DNA of 64,000 nucleotides. Source: Drosophila persimilis (taxonomy: Eukaryota; Arthropoda; Insecta; Diptera; Drosophilidae). Made by a program: the position numbers and the translations under genes. Below are positions 47,097 through 60,205 of this stretch, piece by piece. The stretch is from the NCBI RefSeq assembly GCF_003286085.1, contig NW_020825288.1:6820001-6884000 (forward strand), given 5' to 3'. Within the stretch, counting starts at the first letter, position 1, and each line of letters opens with the position of its first letter. Below the pieces are notes generated by a model. That model did no database searches. It was given only the letters and a program-made list of their open reading frames with translations, and was not told the DNA's origin.

Positions 47097-47204
47097 CACT
47101 AGGCCCCAGGCACTAGTCGAATGAGAAGAGATGGCTCGCTTAAAAGTGGGAGCACAGCAAGTGCCATCCAGTTATTGCCAAGTTGTCGCCGTGCCGTAGA
47201 CAAC

Positions 47205-50200
47205 ATGACTCGCGTTCAGGTCGGGACAATGTCCGTGCTGCTAGTCCTGCTGGTGGCCACCACCCAGGCAGCCGTCGTGCGCAGCTTTCCCCCATTCGAG
47301 CAGCTGCAGAGCTTGGAGCATCCCAATCTCAGAGCTGTAGTTCCATTCGCCGACGAAGAAAACTATCGCCTGCCCAACGAAACGAACCCCCTTCACTACG
47401 ACGTCTACCTGTCCACCGATGTCCACCTGGGCGACACGGGCTTCAATGGCACGGTATCGATTACCCTCGAGGTTCTGGAGGCCACACAGAGCATCGTCGT
47501 CCATGCCCGCCAGCTGGAGAACTTCACCGCCACTATCCAGCAGCTCGAGGTCGAGGCAGCCACCGAGCAGACTCTTACCTTTGCGTACGAGGCAGAACGG
47601 GAGTTCCTTACTCTGAGCCAGACGGGTCTGAGCTTCCCGGCCGATACCAAGTGGCTGCTGAAGATCAGCTACCAGGGCAATCTGCGCACGGACAACGGCG
47701 GCTTCTACCTCTCCACATACACGGATGAGGAGGGTAATACCAAGTACCTGGCCACCACCCAGTTCGAGAGCACCGACGCCCGTCACGCCTTCCCCTGCTA
47801 CGATGAGCCAGCGAAGCGCGCCAATTTCACCATCACCATCAAGCACGATCCTTCGTACAACGCCATCAGCAACATGCCCCAGAACGAGACTGCCTCCAGG
47901 TTGGTATCCCTCTGGGGTGATTGGAAAATCTTGTAGCTAACCCTTACCGCACCGTAACCCATTCAGCTCTGGAGTAACTGCCTTCAATACGACCGTTAAC
48001 ATGCCCACCTATCTGGTGGCCTTCATTGTCTCCGAATTCGTCTACTCGGAGGGAGAGTTGAACGGCTTGCCACAACGCGTCTTCTCCCGCAAGGGCACCG
48101 AGCACGAGCAGGAGTGGGCCCTGACCACCGGCATGCTGGTGGAGAAGCGTCTGTCCGACTATTTTGGAGTCAAGTTTGCCCTGCCAAAGCTGGACCAGGC
48201 CGGTATTCCCGATTTCGCTGCCGGCGCCATGGAGAACTGGGGCCTGGCCACCTACCGCGAAGAGTACATTCTGTACAACCCGGAGAACTCGACGATCAAC
48301 ACCCAGACGAACATTGCCACCATCGAAGCTCACGAGGATGCGCACATGTGGTTCGGTGATCTGGTCGCCATCGAATGGTGGTCCTATCTCTGGCTTAAGG
48401 AGGGATTCGCTACACTCTTTGAGCATCTGGCTGTGGATTTGGTAAGATCAACAGGTTCCCAATCAAGTTTTATGAGCTTGATAATTATACCAATCTATTG
48501 CAGGCCTATCCGGAATGGAACATTTTCCAGATCTTCCATGCCGGCTCCTACCAAAGCGCCCTGATCAACGACGCCATTCCCACTGCCCGTCCCATGTCCT
48601 ACTTTGTGCAGAAGCCCTCGGAGATCGGCCTGCTCTATGACTCGGTATCGTACGCAAAGGCTGGCTCGGTACTGGACATGTGGCGCCATGCCCTGACCAA
48701 CACCGTCTTCCAGCGCGGTCTGCACAACTACTTGGTGGCCAAGTAAGACATCCTGGAGACAAGTTTTATTTAGTACGAATTAATCCATACTTTATCCTGT
48801 AGTCAATACTCGGCCGCCAATCCCAACCAATTGTTTGCTGCCATTGCCCTCGCTGCCGTCGAGGAGAACTACGAGGTGCCCGCACTCGTCTCTGACATGA
48901 TGGCCAGCTGGACGAACCAGGGTGGAGTGCCTCTCCTGACAGTGGAGCGCAACTACAACGATGGCTCCTTCACCATCAAGCAGGAGGTGTACACCAACGA
49001 CAAGAACTACACAAACGAAAAGCTGTGGTACGTGCCCGTCAACTACGTGGATGCCTCGAACCCCGACTTCCGCAACACTGAGGCCACCCACTACCTACTT
49101 AACCAGAGCCAAATTAGCATCTCGGATGCCAAGATCGCTGCCGATAATTGGCTTATCCTGAACAAGAAGTCCACTGGCTACTACCGCATCAACTACGACA
49201 GCCAGAACTGGCAGCTCATCATCGACGGACTGATCAATCGTCCCCACAAAATCGATCCCCGCAATCGGGCCCAGCTGATCAGCGATCTGTATCGCTTCGC
49301 CACCAGCGGCCGTGTGCCCCACGCCACTCTCCTGACCCTGCTCACATACCTGCCCAACGAGGATCAGTACGCTCCCTGGTCGGCGGTCAATACGGTGATC
49401 ACTCTGTTCAACCACTACCTCAGCGGCGATTCCGATTACGAGAACTTCCAGTTCTACGTGGCAGAGTTGGTCAACCAGCAGTTTGACAAGTTCGGAGTGA
49501 ACGATCTGAACGGCGAGCAGCACTTGGTGAAGTTCACGCGCAACCTGCTCATCAACATCGCTTGTCTGGCTGGTGTCGAGAGCTGCCTGAAGGATACCCA
49601 GGCAAAGCTGCAGAGCCTGGTCGATGATGGCACCACCGTCGAGCCCAACCTCCAGGCGCAGGTCTACTGCAATGGCCTCAAGCAGGCCGACGCGAAGATC
49701 TTCGACTTTGTCTTCGATAAGCTGATGGACTCCAACGACCAGGCCGAGCGTCGCCTGCTCATCTCGGCTATTGGGTGCTCACAGAACTCTACTCAGCTGG
49801 ATAAGTTTGTATCGAGCAGCATTGACCAGACCAATGGCCTGCGCGTCCAGGAGCGCATCACTCTGCTGTTTCCGGCCTATTCCCGCGGAGAGGTTGGTCT
49901 GCTGGCATCGATTGACTTCCTGCTGGTGCACTGGGAGGAGTATGCCCTTTTGAACACAGGCTTCGGTGGCATTAATCCCCTATACTCTGACATCTTTGGC
50001 ATATCCACCTATTGTGTGAACGAGAAACAGAGGCTTAAGCTGCAGGAGCTGGTGGACCTGGTCAAGGGCTCCATCTTCGTTCCCGACACGCTGCAAGCAA
50101 GCGTCGATGCCAATATTGCTTCCAACTACGAGTGGCTGAATGTTAACCGTGAGCCTCTGATGTCCTGGGTCTCCAACTTCCGCAACAGCAGCCCTGCCCT

Positions 50201-50255
50201 GAACATCTCCTTCCTGGCCCTGGTCCTGTGCCTTTTGGCCTCCAAACTGTTTTAG
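47205..50255 (+). CDS. M1 zinc aminopeptidase 3 (GPI-anchored type)
   Basis: Four exons: 47205-47899, 47967-48441, 48504-48742, 48803-50255, total 953 residues. I start at 47205 (MTRVQVGTMSVLLVLLVATT, signal peptide, CAACATGAC context); the frame stays open up to 47121 but that part has no signal-like start. GAMEN is at 318-322, HEDAH at 354-358, the glutamate in KEGFATLF, the tyrosine in DSVSYAKAG. The aspartate inside HEXXH is tolerated, since only H, E and H bind zinc or act. The C terminus, ending LNISFLALVLCLLASKLF, is a GPI-type tail. It is closest to aminopeptidase 2 in sequence (ENYRLPN start, DARHAFPCYDEPA). A TATA-like TTTTATATAG lies near 47087. AATAAA for the 3' end is near 50339. 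Confidence 0.93.
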
Positions 50256-51830
50256 TTTCTAGTCCCCTAAGTCCTAATTTATAAGTAGTTGAGCTCGTTC
50301 GTTGGTCAGCTGACAGGGCCACGGCGAGAACTATTCATCAATAAAACTCCATTACATAAGACAATTGTTTCTGGCTAAATTTACAGCTACTCGTACGTTT
50401 TCGGGCACTTTATGACCGTGTATTGCCTGAAAGAAACCCGTCGGATAAGAATGGTGGGCTTATAAATTTATGGTTTGCTGGTCCCGCTGTCCCCCTGACC
50501 CCCTATCCCCCTATCAGCGCGGGTAAGTCCCTTGGCAGGGAACACCGCACGAAATCCATCATTCATAAGAGCGTCATAAATAAATATGCCGATCAACGTT
50601 CAACGCAAAAATAATCTCACCCATGGCAACCATTCGGTTAGGATTATATTTTTGGTTGCTGGAGAACGTCTCCAGCTCGTTGCTCTAAGGTTTTTTGATC
50701 TCAGTACAACTCCATTTAAAGTATACATTAAGTGTTACCAGGCTTGATTTACAATTTTGTTTCTTAATTGGTCTTTATCACAACGGGCCGAAGCCGGCCT
50801 AAGTGTGACGGGCTCCGATCCTAACCTAATTGGTCATTTACAAAACGAGACTATTAAATTTTATCTTATAGGCTGTTTCCACTTCCCGGAGAGGATTCCT
50901 GGCTTGCAGCACTACTACCTACACTATTAACAAACATATACTACTTTAAACTAATTGTAATTAGGTAAGACATTTTTGTAAACCTCTGAGGCCATAAAGA
51001 CAGTGCTGGAGAACATCGACTGTTTACATCGTTTGAGGAAGAACTCCCACAAACTCTACAAATAAATTGCTAAAAATAAAAAATTAATATGAGAGAATTT
51101 TCCTGTTATTTCCTCGTCATAAAACATAAAAATTATACTCGTGACGCAACAACCTGCGTTTGCCAAAATAAACGCCTACTCTGCGTCACCGTCGATAAGT
51201 ATTGGTCTTGACATTATCATATTTGCGGCAATAGAATAACGTAATATGGCCAATGACTGATTCAAAATGTTATCCTAAGGATATTACCCAGTTTAATCAG
51301 TTGTAGACGAACTCTTTAAGCGATAAGACCGTGAGTTCTTATACGGTTCTCAACATTCCTTGTCGTAATGGTTCTATTATCAAATTTAAAGCCTTCGGTG
51401 GTAAGGAAGATGCATTCAAATAATAATTAAATTCATGCCGAGATCCGAATGATTAGTGTTTTGCGATTCAGGTGGAGAAAGAGACAAAATATTGTATCAT
51501 TAATGTAATTATGCCATTTATGTCAGATAAGATTGGGTGGACAGTTCTTCGTAAACCGCTGATGCTTGTGCAAACAGCAGTGCAGCTGAAACCAAACGTT
51601 ATGCCATCATCTTATCTAGCGGAGTGATACTGCAGGTTAATATTTCAGGACTGTATGGATTGGTAGCTGATTACGGAAGGAGTAAATCACCGCCATGGAG
51701 CCTTATCGGGGCGATGTCACTTCATGCCTATCGCCGCCCAATCTATATACAGGGGAGCTCTATCTAGGCCCAAATAAAAATTTTAAGGCCTTAGATAAGC
51801 CGGTGATAAAGACAAAGTCGCCAAACTCCT
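50256..51830. other. intergenic with GATA-rich upstream region
   Basis: No gene seen. From about 51190 to 51810 it holds a cluster of GATA sites (GATAAG/CTTATC near 51194, 51317, 51524, 51611, 51703, 51793, 51804), which is the likely control region of aminopeptidase 4. Confidence 0.55.
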
Positions 51831-51832
51831 CT

Positions 51833-51870
51833 CTATATATACCAGAACCCATTCGAAGCGGCATTTAGTT
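51833..51870 (+). promoter_or_regulatory. core promoter of aminopeptidase 4
   Basis: CTATATATA at 51833 and TTTAGTT near 51865, about 31 bp apart. A leader intron follows: donor GTGAGT at 51945, acceptor CCCTCAG ending at 52030, six bases before the ATG. Confidence 0.55.
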
Positions 51871-52035
51871 GTCGAATCGCGTGCAGAGTGGCGGTTGATT
51901 TATCGTCTACCCACACCCACGGCCTGCAATTTTAACCGATCAAAGTGAGTGCTCAGCAAGTGATTTAAGGCCTATTGTGCTCTCTGGCAATTTTTGGATA
52001 CGTGATCACTCGAACCCTTTTGTCCCTCAGGCGAA

Positions 52036-55000
52036 ATGTCTGCCCTGCGCTTGGCCGTCCTTGTGGCAGCCTGCCTGTCCTTTGCCTCAGCCGGGACACG
52101 GCAACTTAAGCTGGACGTTCAGCCGCCAGCCACCTTGGCCACGGCGCTCGCTGATTACCGGCTGTCGGAGCACATCACTCCTGTCAGCTACAACATCACT
52201 CTGCGACCCTATCTACTGGTAAAGGATACGAAGCGATTCACATTTGACGGCGAGGTTTGGATTGAGGTCATACCAAAGCAGGCCACGAGTGAAGTGCATC
52301 TCCACTCGAAAAATCTCACCTACTCGGTCTCCCAGTACTGGGCAAAGCCGGCGGCAGGTGTTGCGAATCCCGCGCCCTCCAACTTCCAGGCTCTCAATGT
52401 AACCAATTCGGATACTGATATCGTCGTGCTGACAACGGCCGCAAACCTTACGGCAAATCAGTCCTATATCCTTCACTTTGTCTATACGGGTCTAATGCAG
52501 GATGATATGCATGGTTTCTATCGTAGCTCATATGTGGACGATAACAACGAGACCAAGTGCGTTCATATCTAATCTGTGTGGGTGTAGATTCGATCTAATG
52601 TGGTGGATTCTTCTTTCAGATGGCTGGGCTCCACTCAGTTCCAGACGAATCACGCCCGCCGCGCCTTCCCCAGCTTCGACGAGCCCCAGTTCAAGGCCAC
52701 CTTCAATGTCACACTGAAGCGCCACTACACGTTCAACACTGTCAGTAACACCCGACAGCTGGGATCCTACCCGAGCACAGAGAGGCAAGTTTTTTAACCC
52801 TCGATCAGCAGACGGTTTGCTTACCTTTCCAATCGATTCCCAATCCCGCCCGTCCCTGCAGTGGCTACTATGAGGATGTGTACGAGACGACGCCAAAGAT
52901 GTCTACCTATATTCTGGCCTTTATCATTTCCGAGTTCACAGCCCGCAAGGACGAACAGTTCGGTGTGCTGGCCCGCCCCGAATACTATTCCCAGACCCAG
53001 TACAGCTACAATGTGGGTCGCAAGATCCTCGAAGAGATTGGCAAATACGTGGACCTGGACTACTACACCCTGGGCAACGACAAGATGGATATGGCTGCCA
53101 TTCCCGATTTTTCAGCGGGAGCCATGGAGAACTGGGGTCTGCTCACCTACAGGGAGCGCAGTCTCCTGGTGGATGAGTCGGCCACCACTTTGGCCTCTCG
53201 CCAGTCCATTGCCGCTGTGGTCGCCCACGAGCAGGCGCACATGTGGTTCGGAGATTTGGTCACCTGCCAGTGGTGGAGCTACACCTGGTTGAACGAGGGT
53301 TTCGCCAGATACTTCCAGTACTTTGGCACCGCCTTCGTGGAGGATGAGTGGGAGCTGGAGAAGCAGTTCGTGGTTGACCAGATCCAGTCGGTGATGTCCA
53401 TGGACTCGACCAATGCCACCAACCCATTGAGCGATGAAAATACCTACACCCCGTCCGATCTCAGCCGCATGTTCAACAGCATCTCCTACAACAAGGGAGC
53501 CACTTTCATTCGCATGATCGAGCACCTCATGGGCCCTGAAGATTTCCGAAAGTCGCTTCAGGAGTACCTAAAGCAATAGTAAGTACTTTGCAGGATCTCG
53601 CTCCAAAGTTTTTACTAAGGAAATTCTTTCGCCCCCAGCTCATACCAATCCGCATTGCCAGAGTATTTGCTGAAGTCCTGGCAGCAGAACTGGAACGAGA
53701 GCAGACATAATGCCAGCTCGGAGGAAATCTTCAATAGCTTCACTACCCAGGTGGGCTACCCCCTGGTCACCGCCAATATGGCCGCCGATGGCAAGAGTGT
53801 GTCCTTTAGCCAGAAGCGGTTCCTGCTGAAGGCGAACGACGGTGCCAATGCCAGCATCCAGTACACCATCCCAATCACCTACTCGAACAACCTCAATAAC
53901 AACTTTGTCAACACCACGCCCAAGTTTATCCTCAATCCCAGCAGAACGACAACGGTCCTTTTCAACGATTCCCTCACCTGGATTATTGCCAATGTCCAGC
54001 AGACGGGCTACTACCGCGTCAACTACACGGAGGCCAACTGGCGCGCCATTAGGACTGCTCTGTTTGCGACTAATTGGACTGGCATTCACGAGATCAACCG
54101 CGCCCAAGTGGTCGATGATCTCTTCAACTTGGCTCGGGCCAGCTACCTTCACTACGGCCTGGCCCTGGAGGTGCTGGAATACCTTGAAACGGAGGTCAAC
54201 TATATACCCTGGACGTCGGCCTTCAACGGTTTCAACTATCTCGCTATTCGCCTGGGCAACGACACGGCCAGCTTTGGTGGCTACATTCAGGACCTGACCA
54301 GCAAGGCCTACCAGAAGCTCGGCTTCAACGAGACCTCTACCGACAGTGCGCTGGACATTTACCTACGCACTAAGGTCCTGTCCTGGGCCTGCCGTTACGG
54401 CAGCGCCGACTGCATCCGTCAAGCCAAGAGCTACTTCAATTCCCTGACCACCGTGCCCAAGAATATTCGCGCCACCGTCTACTGTGTGGGTCTGCGCGAA
54501 GGTGGATCCGCGGAGTTCGAGGCCCTGTACCAGAAGTTCAAGACGGAGACGGTTGCAACCGAGGAGACTCTGCTGCAGAATTCTTTCGGCTGCGTCAAGG
54601 GCGATGCACTGATCACACGCGTCTTCAACCTGGTGCTTTCAGACGAGATTCGTCTACAGGACAAGTCCTCTGTTCTGGCCACGCTCTACACGGAGAACAA
54701 CGAGAACGTCAGCCCAGTCTTTGCTCTGGTCACAAAGGAGTATGAGGCTCTGGCCACAGCGTAAGAATCCCTAGCCGAGCATGCCTAAACTCTCATCACT
54801 AACTTTGACATTTTTTCCTCCACAGAATGGGTGGATACTCGGCAGTGGCCACGGTCATCTCAAACATTGCTACCCGCTTCACCGAGCAGAAGCAGTACGA
54901 AGATCTGCAGACCTTCAACAAGGACCACAGCTCCAAGTTCGGCAGCTCTGCCGCTACTCTGGCTGCAGCGGAGGTGACAGTCCGGGAGAACCTGGACTGG

Positions 55001-55123
55001 TCCGAGGATAAGCTGCACATCTTCCGCTCCTATCTGGCTGTGCGAGGCGGTAGCGCCATGGCCAGCGCCTTCAGCGCTTTCACCATCCTCATGGTGGCCC
55101 TGGCCACATTGTTGCGTCAGTAA
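52036..55123 (+). CDS. M1 zinc aminopeptidase 4 (GPI-anchored type)
   Basis: Five coding exons: 52036-52556, 52620-52784, 52862-53578, 53639-54760, 54826-55123, total 940 residues, plus a leader intron. Signal peptide MSALRLAVLVAACLSFASA. GAMEN is at 315-319, HEQAH at 351-355, the glutamate in NEGFARYFQYF, the tyrosine in NSISYNKGA. The C-terminal FSAFTILMVALATLLRQ is a GPI-type tail after small residues. The intron after 52784 has a GC donor (AG|GCAAGT) and a normal AG; the nearest GT (at 52789) would put a stop codon right after the junction. It belongs with aminopeptidase 5 to a second lineage of the cluster, sharing the intron near the C terminus (phase 2, GC|A) and a longer spacing in the N-terminal domain. 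Confidence 0.92.
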
Positions 55124-56855
55124 GCCCATGGCTAGACTTTAATGTCATCCACTTTAATATGAACCCATAAAAGTATTTGTACACTTAGCACAACCACCAA
55201 TAAAAAACACAATTTTCAGATAAGATGCGACAAGTTGTATATTCATATTTGAAACTAAGCCTTCTCCGAGCAGCTAACGACAAAATCGATTACACTCAAG
55301 AGTTTGCCATCTGATTAGCACCATTAGCGTTGTGCTTTAATTGAATGATTCAATTCTACGAACAATCTTAACGTTATACCCGTATCAGCGAACTTTTATG
55401 TTGATTGTTATCGCTAAAGATTCGATCGTCATAAATTCGTATGAGCGCACAGTGGCGATCACGACGAAATGAGGGGGCAAAGGTCCAACATTTTTTTTAG
55501 GTCTTTGGATACGTTAAATGCACGCAACTAATAGAGAATTTTCCAGAGCTTTTAAAAATCAAACTCGGACTTTTAGTTTAGAAGATATGAGCACTCAAAG
55601 TGGAAAAATTTTTTCAGTATTTGTAACTTTTATTAAAATACTGCATCTTTCAGGTGGAAAAAAATTCTGTTCTTGGTATCCATTATTAGTTGCATTAATT
55701 CTTAGGAAAACTTTTTAAGAATATGGTCAGTTGTTTAAAAATACTTGTTTTGCAAACCTTCTAAAATGTAGGCTAGTTTTTAACTTTGACTGTTACTGAC
55801 AGGTAATTGATATAGAAGCCAAACGGCTCCAAAGCGCAGAAAGGGCTTTTAGACTTAAGTAATAAATAGTTCAAAGAACATATACCAAAAAAATCTCTTA
55901 AAAATGTAGGGATATATTTTTGTAAAGTCCAGTCAAAGTTGAAAAACTGTTCAAATCCATATGCTCAGGTACACCCAACATTAGAATAATTTTCCAAAGC
56001 ATTTTACATAGGAAAACATTTATCGACAACAAAGTTCAACTTGAACTTATTATTGTGAAGCTTTTAGACATTATTTACTTTATCAGATTAATTTTTTAAA
56101 GATTTTTCTTTCAAATGCAGTTTGTTGGAGAATCTCATGGAGATGTCTTTATTTGTTCAAAAGTTTGTAATTTAACAAGCTGAAACGGCGGAGTTCCCCA
56201 CTGTGCGGCGTTGTAAACCTTGTCAGTCCTTTTGATCGCCTGTTAAGTTCGTGGAACTGATAGTTTAGGTTCTTTTTGGTTTCTCCGCTTTGTAGTTGAA
56301 TGAAAAATGCTGCAGAACTCTTTTTTATTGCGATGATTCAATTCGTTATCTTTGGGGGGTTTCTTCAAACAAAAACTGTAACCAATGGGTCGTAAATTCA
56401 TGTCAATTTTTTTTAACTCTTTTCTTAGAACAAGATTACGTTCTACTTTATCTTTATCTTCTTAGCAACGATGGCATAAAAAAAAGCAAGAATTTCGGCT
56501 GTATTTTAATGATATCATTCATTGATTTCTTTTATCGTTCGATGTCATAAGTTCATATCTATATCGTTAAACGTATTGCCGACTTGAAGTTAATTGATTT
56601 ATATTATTGCTATCAATCAATTAAAACGAGATATTCACGAACGCGAAAGAAGAGCTGGGAGTATCTGATCGCTGTTCATGAAACACACGAAAAATAAAGA
56701 GAGGTGTGGCTGGCTGCATGCCTAATCGGATCAATGTCGTAGAGTCCATAATCTAATCATCAGTGAACGACACCTGTGTTCGGGGGACTTTTATTTGAGT
56801 TTTCGACGTTCGGTGCGAGTTCTGTTCATTCCTCAGTACCAAAGCTTCTGTCGTC
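55124..56855. other. intergenic, AT-rich
   Basis: About 1.7 kb with poly(A) signals near 55199 for aminopeptidase 4. I see no gene, known repeat or RNA; small frames at 55518-55718 and 56296-56550 are AT-rich and featureless. Confidence 0.5.
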
Positions 56856-59800
56856 ATGAACGGATGGGGAAAACGGACTGGCTTGCGGTTGGGGCTGGCG
56901 CTGCTGCTGATAGGCGTCTGTGCTGGTGCCGATTACCGACTGGGAGGCAGCGTTGTGCCCTCCTTCTATAACCTTACCATCGACGTACTCAGTAATGCCG
57001 ATGAACCGACTGTTTTCAATGGAGAAGTCAGCATAGCTGTGCAGGTGGTTGGCACCGCAGAGGTTCGGCAAATCACACTACACAAAGACGCCATCGACAT
57101 AGAAGAATGCTGGCTATACAACGAGTCCGGGGATCAAGTGCAGCCGATAGATAGCAGTCAGCTGACATATGAGGAGGCGACCCAGCAACTGACGGTGCCA
57201 TTATCTCAGGCACTGGCCAATGGGGCTTACACGCTGGGGTTCAAGTATACCGGTAAAATACGTACGGACATGGCGGGACTGTTCTCCGCCAGCTACGTGG
57301 AGCAGGACACAGGCAAGACCAAGTGGCTGGCTGTAACCCAAATGCAGAGAATCAATGCTCGCCTAGTGTTTCCCTGCTTTGATGAGCCTGCCTTCAAGGC
57401 ACAGTTCCAGTTGCAAATCGTCAGACCCTCCGGCTATGAAGCTATTAGCAACACGAAGCTATTATATTCATCAGCGGAAAGGTGAGTACCGAACTGCCTC
57501 AATGTCTCGCCAAATGTATACAAATGTCATTTGACTTTAGCAAGGATCGCTTTGTCGATCACTTCGAGGTGACTCCCGCCATGTCCACATATCTGCTGGC
57601 CTTCATTATCGCCGAGTACACGGCACGCGGAAATGTCAGCGAATTTGCAGTGCTGACACGCCCAGAATTTTACAACAAAACGGAGTTCAGCTTCCAAGTT
57701 GGACAGCGGGTGGTAGCCGCCTATGATGAACTTTTCCAGCAGCCGTACGCCTCTCTGGGCAACGATGTCCTGCAGTACGCCACATCCCCGCGGTTCCCTC
57801 ACAATGGCATGGAGAACTGGGGGCTTATTATCTACAGGTGAGTAGAAAGAACGAAGAATTAAGAACGAGTATCAAGAGTATGGAATCTTTACTTCTCTTT
57901 ATCAAAGCGACGATGTTTTGGTCAAGGAACCAGGCTACACGGATGGCTGGTCGGACAAGGAGTTCACAATACGGATTATAGCCCACGAGACGTCGCATAT
58001 GTGGTTTGGTGACAGCGTCACCTTCTCCTGGTGGAGCTACTTCTGGCTAAATGAAGCCTTTGCCCGCTACTACGAGTACTTCATGGCACATCAGGTGAGA
58101 CAAGGGTCTTCACAAAATTATAAGACAAGCAGCGCTAATGCATCCGACTCCCATATATATGCAGCTCTATCCTGAGTATCGGTTAGATGAGCAATTTGTG
58201 GTGCGACAAATGCAGCTTATTTTTGCCACAGATGCAGTGAACAGCACACAGCCCATGACAAGCCCGGAGGCGAGCATCCAGACGCCTTCACAGATTGGCT
58301 ACAAGTTCAGCAGCATTGCCTATGCGAAGGGAGCGTGCATTGTCCGTATGTGGCGCAATGTGATGGGGGCCAATAACTTCGATACAGCCATCCGGAACTA
58401 CCTAAAGCAGAAGTAAGTGACAGACAACACGTGATCCAAACTCTGACTTTCTTCTCTCGGCAGCCACTTGGGCAATACAAGGCCAAACGATTTGTTTAAC
58501 CACCTTATCAAAAACTGGCCCGCGGACCAGTATGTTAATCAGGAGCACTTTTTGTCCGACTTCACAGAGCAAGTGGGCTATCCCATGCTGATAGTGAATG
58601 CGTCACGGAACAACCACGTCGTCTACGTGGAGCAACAGCGTTTCCTCCTCAATCGCGGGGACGGAAGCGATCCCGATCTGAGGTACACAGTGCCCATAAC
58701 CTATGCTACGAATCTGGCGCCCGACTTCGAGAACCTTACGCCCAAAATCTACCACCATAAGCCTGTGAACCTAGTAGAACTTTCCTTCGAAGAGGAGGCC
58801 ATCGATTGGATCGTCCTCAACCTGAAGCAGTCCAACTATTATCGGGTGCTCTACGATAAGCCTCTTTTGGACAGTCTTCAGGTGGCCCTGTCCTCCTCCA
58901 ACCACAGTGGCGTGCCCGTGGAGAACCGGGCCCAGATTGTCGACGATCTTTTCAACTTCGCTCGTGTGGGCTACATCGACTACGCGAATGTGTTCGAATT
59001 CATGGAGTACCTAAGCCAGGACGTCGATTATGTGCCCTGGTACGCCACGTACCAAGGACTACAGTTCGTTGCAAAGCGTCTACCACTGAATAATTTGCCA
59101 AACTTCAAAAAGTACCTCAGCGACATCACAGATGCAGTTTTTGCCAAGCTGGGTGTAACCTGGAGTCCCGACGACACAGTGCTGGATGTCTACAATCGAA
59201 ACAATCTTGTGGGTTGGCTGTGCAGGTACCAGGCCAGAGATTGCAACCAATTGGTGGCGGATACATTCACCAACGACTTCGCGAAACCTTCGCCTGACTA
59301 CCGGCAGACCTTCTACTGCGCTGCCGCCCGATCCGAGAGCTACAAGCAAGTGATGCAGTTCTATCGAGAAGAGACCAATCCCAAGGAGCGAGAACTCCTC
59401 TGGGCAGCTGCCAGCTGTACGAGGTCCTATTTGGCACACTACCAAAACGAGATACTAGCCAACGGCAGCACAGTGAGCCAAAAGACCATTGCTCTGGCCC
59501 AGATGTACGAACAGAATCCTGACCTAATCAATCAGATTTTCAATATGTTGGCCGCGAACATCACACAGTTGGCTGAAGCGTAAGTTTCAGTGTACCTAAA
59601 GAGATATTTTTGTTGAGCTTAAACGAGCTTGGTTTTTCCACAGCTTGGACAACGACTGGTCAACAACTGCCGTAGTGATAAGCGATCTGGCGGAGTACTT
59701 CACCACCCGAGAGCAGTACCAACTGCTGAGCAATTTCTACGATAGCAATCACTTGCTCTTTGGCCAGTCGGCATCTGTGCTGAGCAAGGCTCTGGAGACG

Positions 59801-59938
59801 GTTGACCAAAACGTGCAATGGGCCGAGATGCGCCTGGACAGACTGGCCTACTACTTGAGCAAAAGGAATGGCGGACAGCAGTCGGCCCAAGTGCTTGTGA
59901 TGCTGTTGACGTTGCCCATGCTATTGGCCTGGCTCTGA
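56856..59938 (+). CDS. M1 zinc aminopeptidase 5 (diverged, GPI-anchored type)
   Basis: Six exons: 56856-57481, 57541-57837, 57908-58094, 58165-58412, 58464-59579, 59644-59938, total 922 residues. Signal peptide MNGWGKRTGLRLGLALLLIG. The zinc site is intact: HETSH at 334-338 with the glutamate in NEAFARYYEYF. The exopeptidase motif is NGMEN (297-301) where the family has GAMEN, so both first positions differ; the segment before it (TSPRFPHN) is also unusual against DFSAGAMEN. The tyrosine is in SSIAYAKGA. The C terminus (VLVMLLTLPMLLAWL) is hydrophobic, GPI-like. An extra intron splits the exon between NGMENWGLIIYR and the zinc helix. It is shorter than its neighbours and the most diverged; activity is likely but substrate preference may differ. 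AATAAA lies near 59961. Confidence 0.9.
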
Positions 59939-60130
59939 TATTTTGTGATTAAGTATAGGAAATAAATGATTAACCCTCCGTCAGGCACAGCGGGATAAAT
60001 GCTTTTTTCTTGTACGCAATTACTAGGCAAAAAGGTTTGGTTAGTGCCCGCTTTATTAGGCCATAATTCATACGGCAAAGCGGCCATTAGAGCGGCGTCC
60101 ACTGGCGGCGGCACCAGCCATGCGAGCCAC

Positions 60131-60139
60131 CTCTATAAA
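60131..60139 (+). promoter_or_regulatory. TATA box of burs
   Basis: CTATAAAAG 67-75 bp upstream of the burs ATG. Confidence 0.65.
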
Positions 60140-60205
60140 AGACCCAAAGCGGCAGGCAGCGTTTTCCATTTCCTGTAGCGGAGAATCACGGCAGTGTCAC
60201 CGAAA

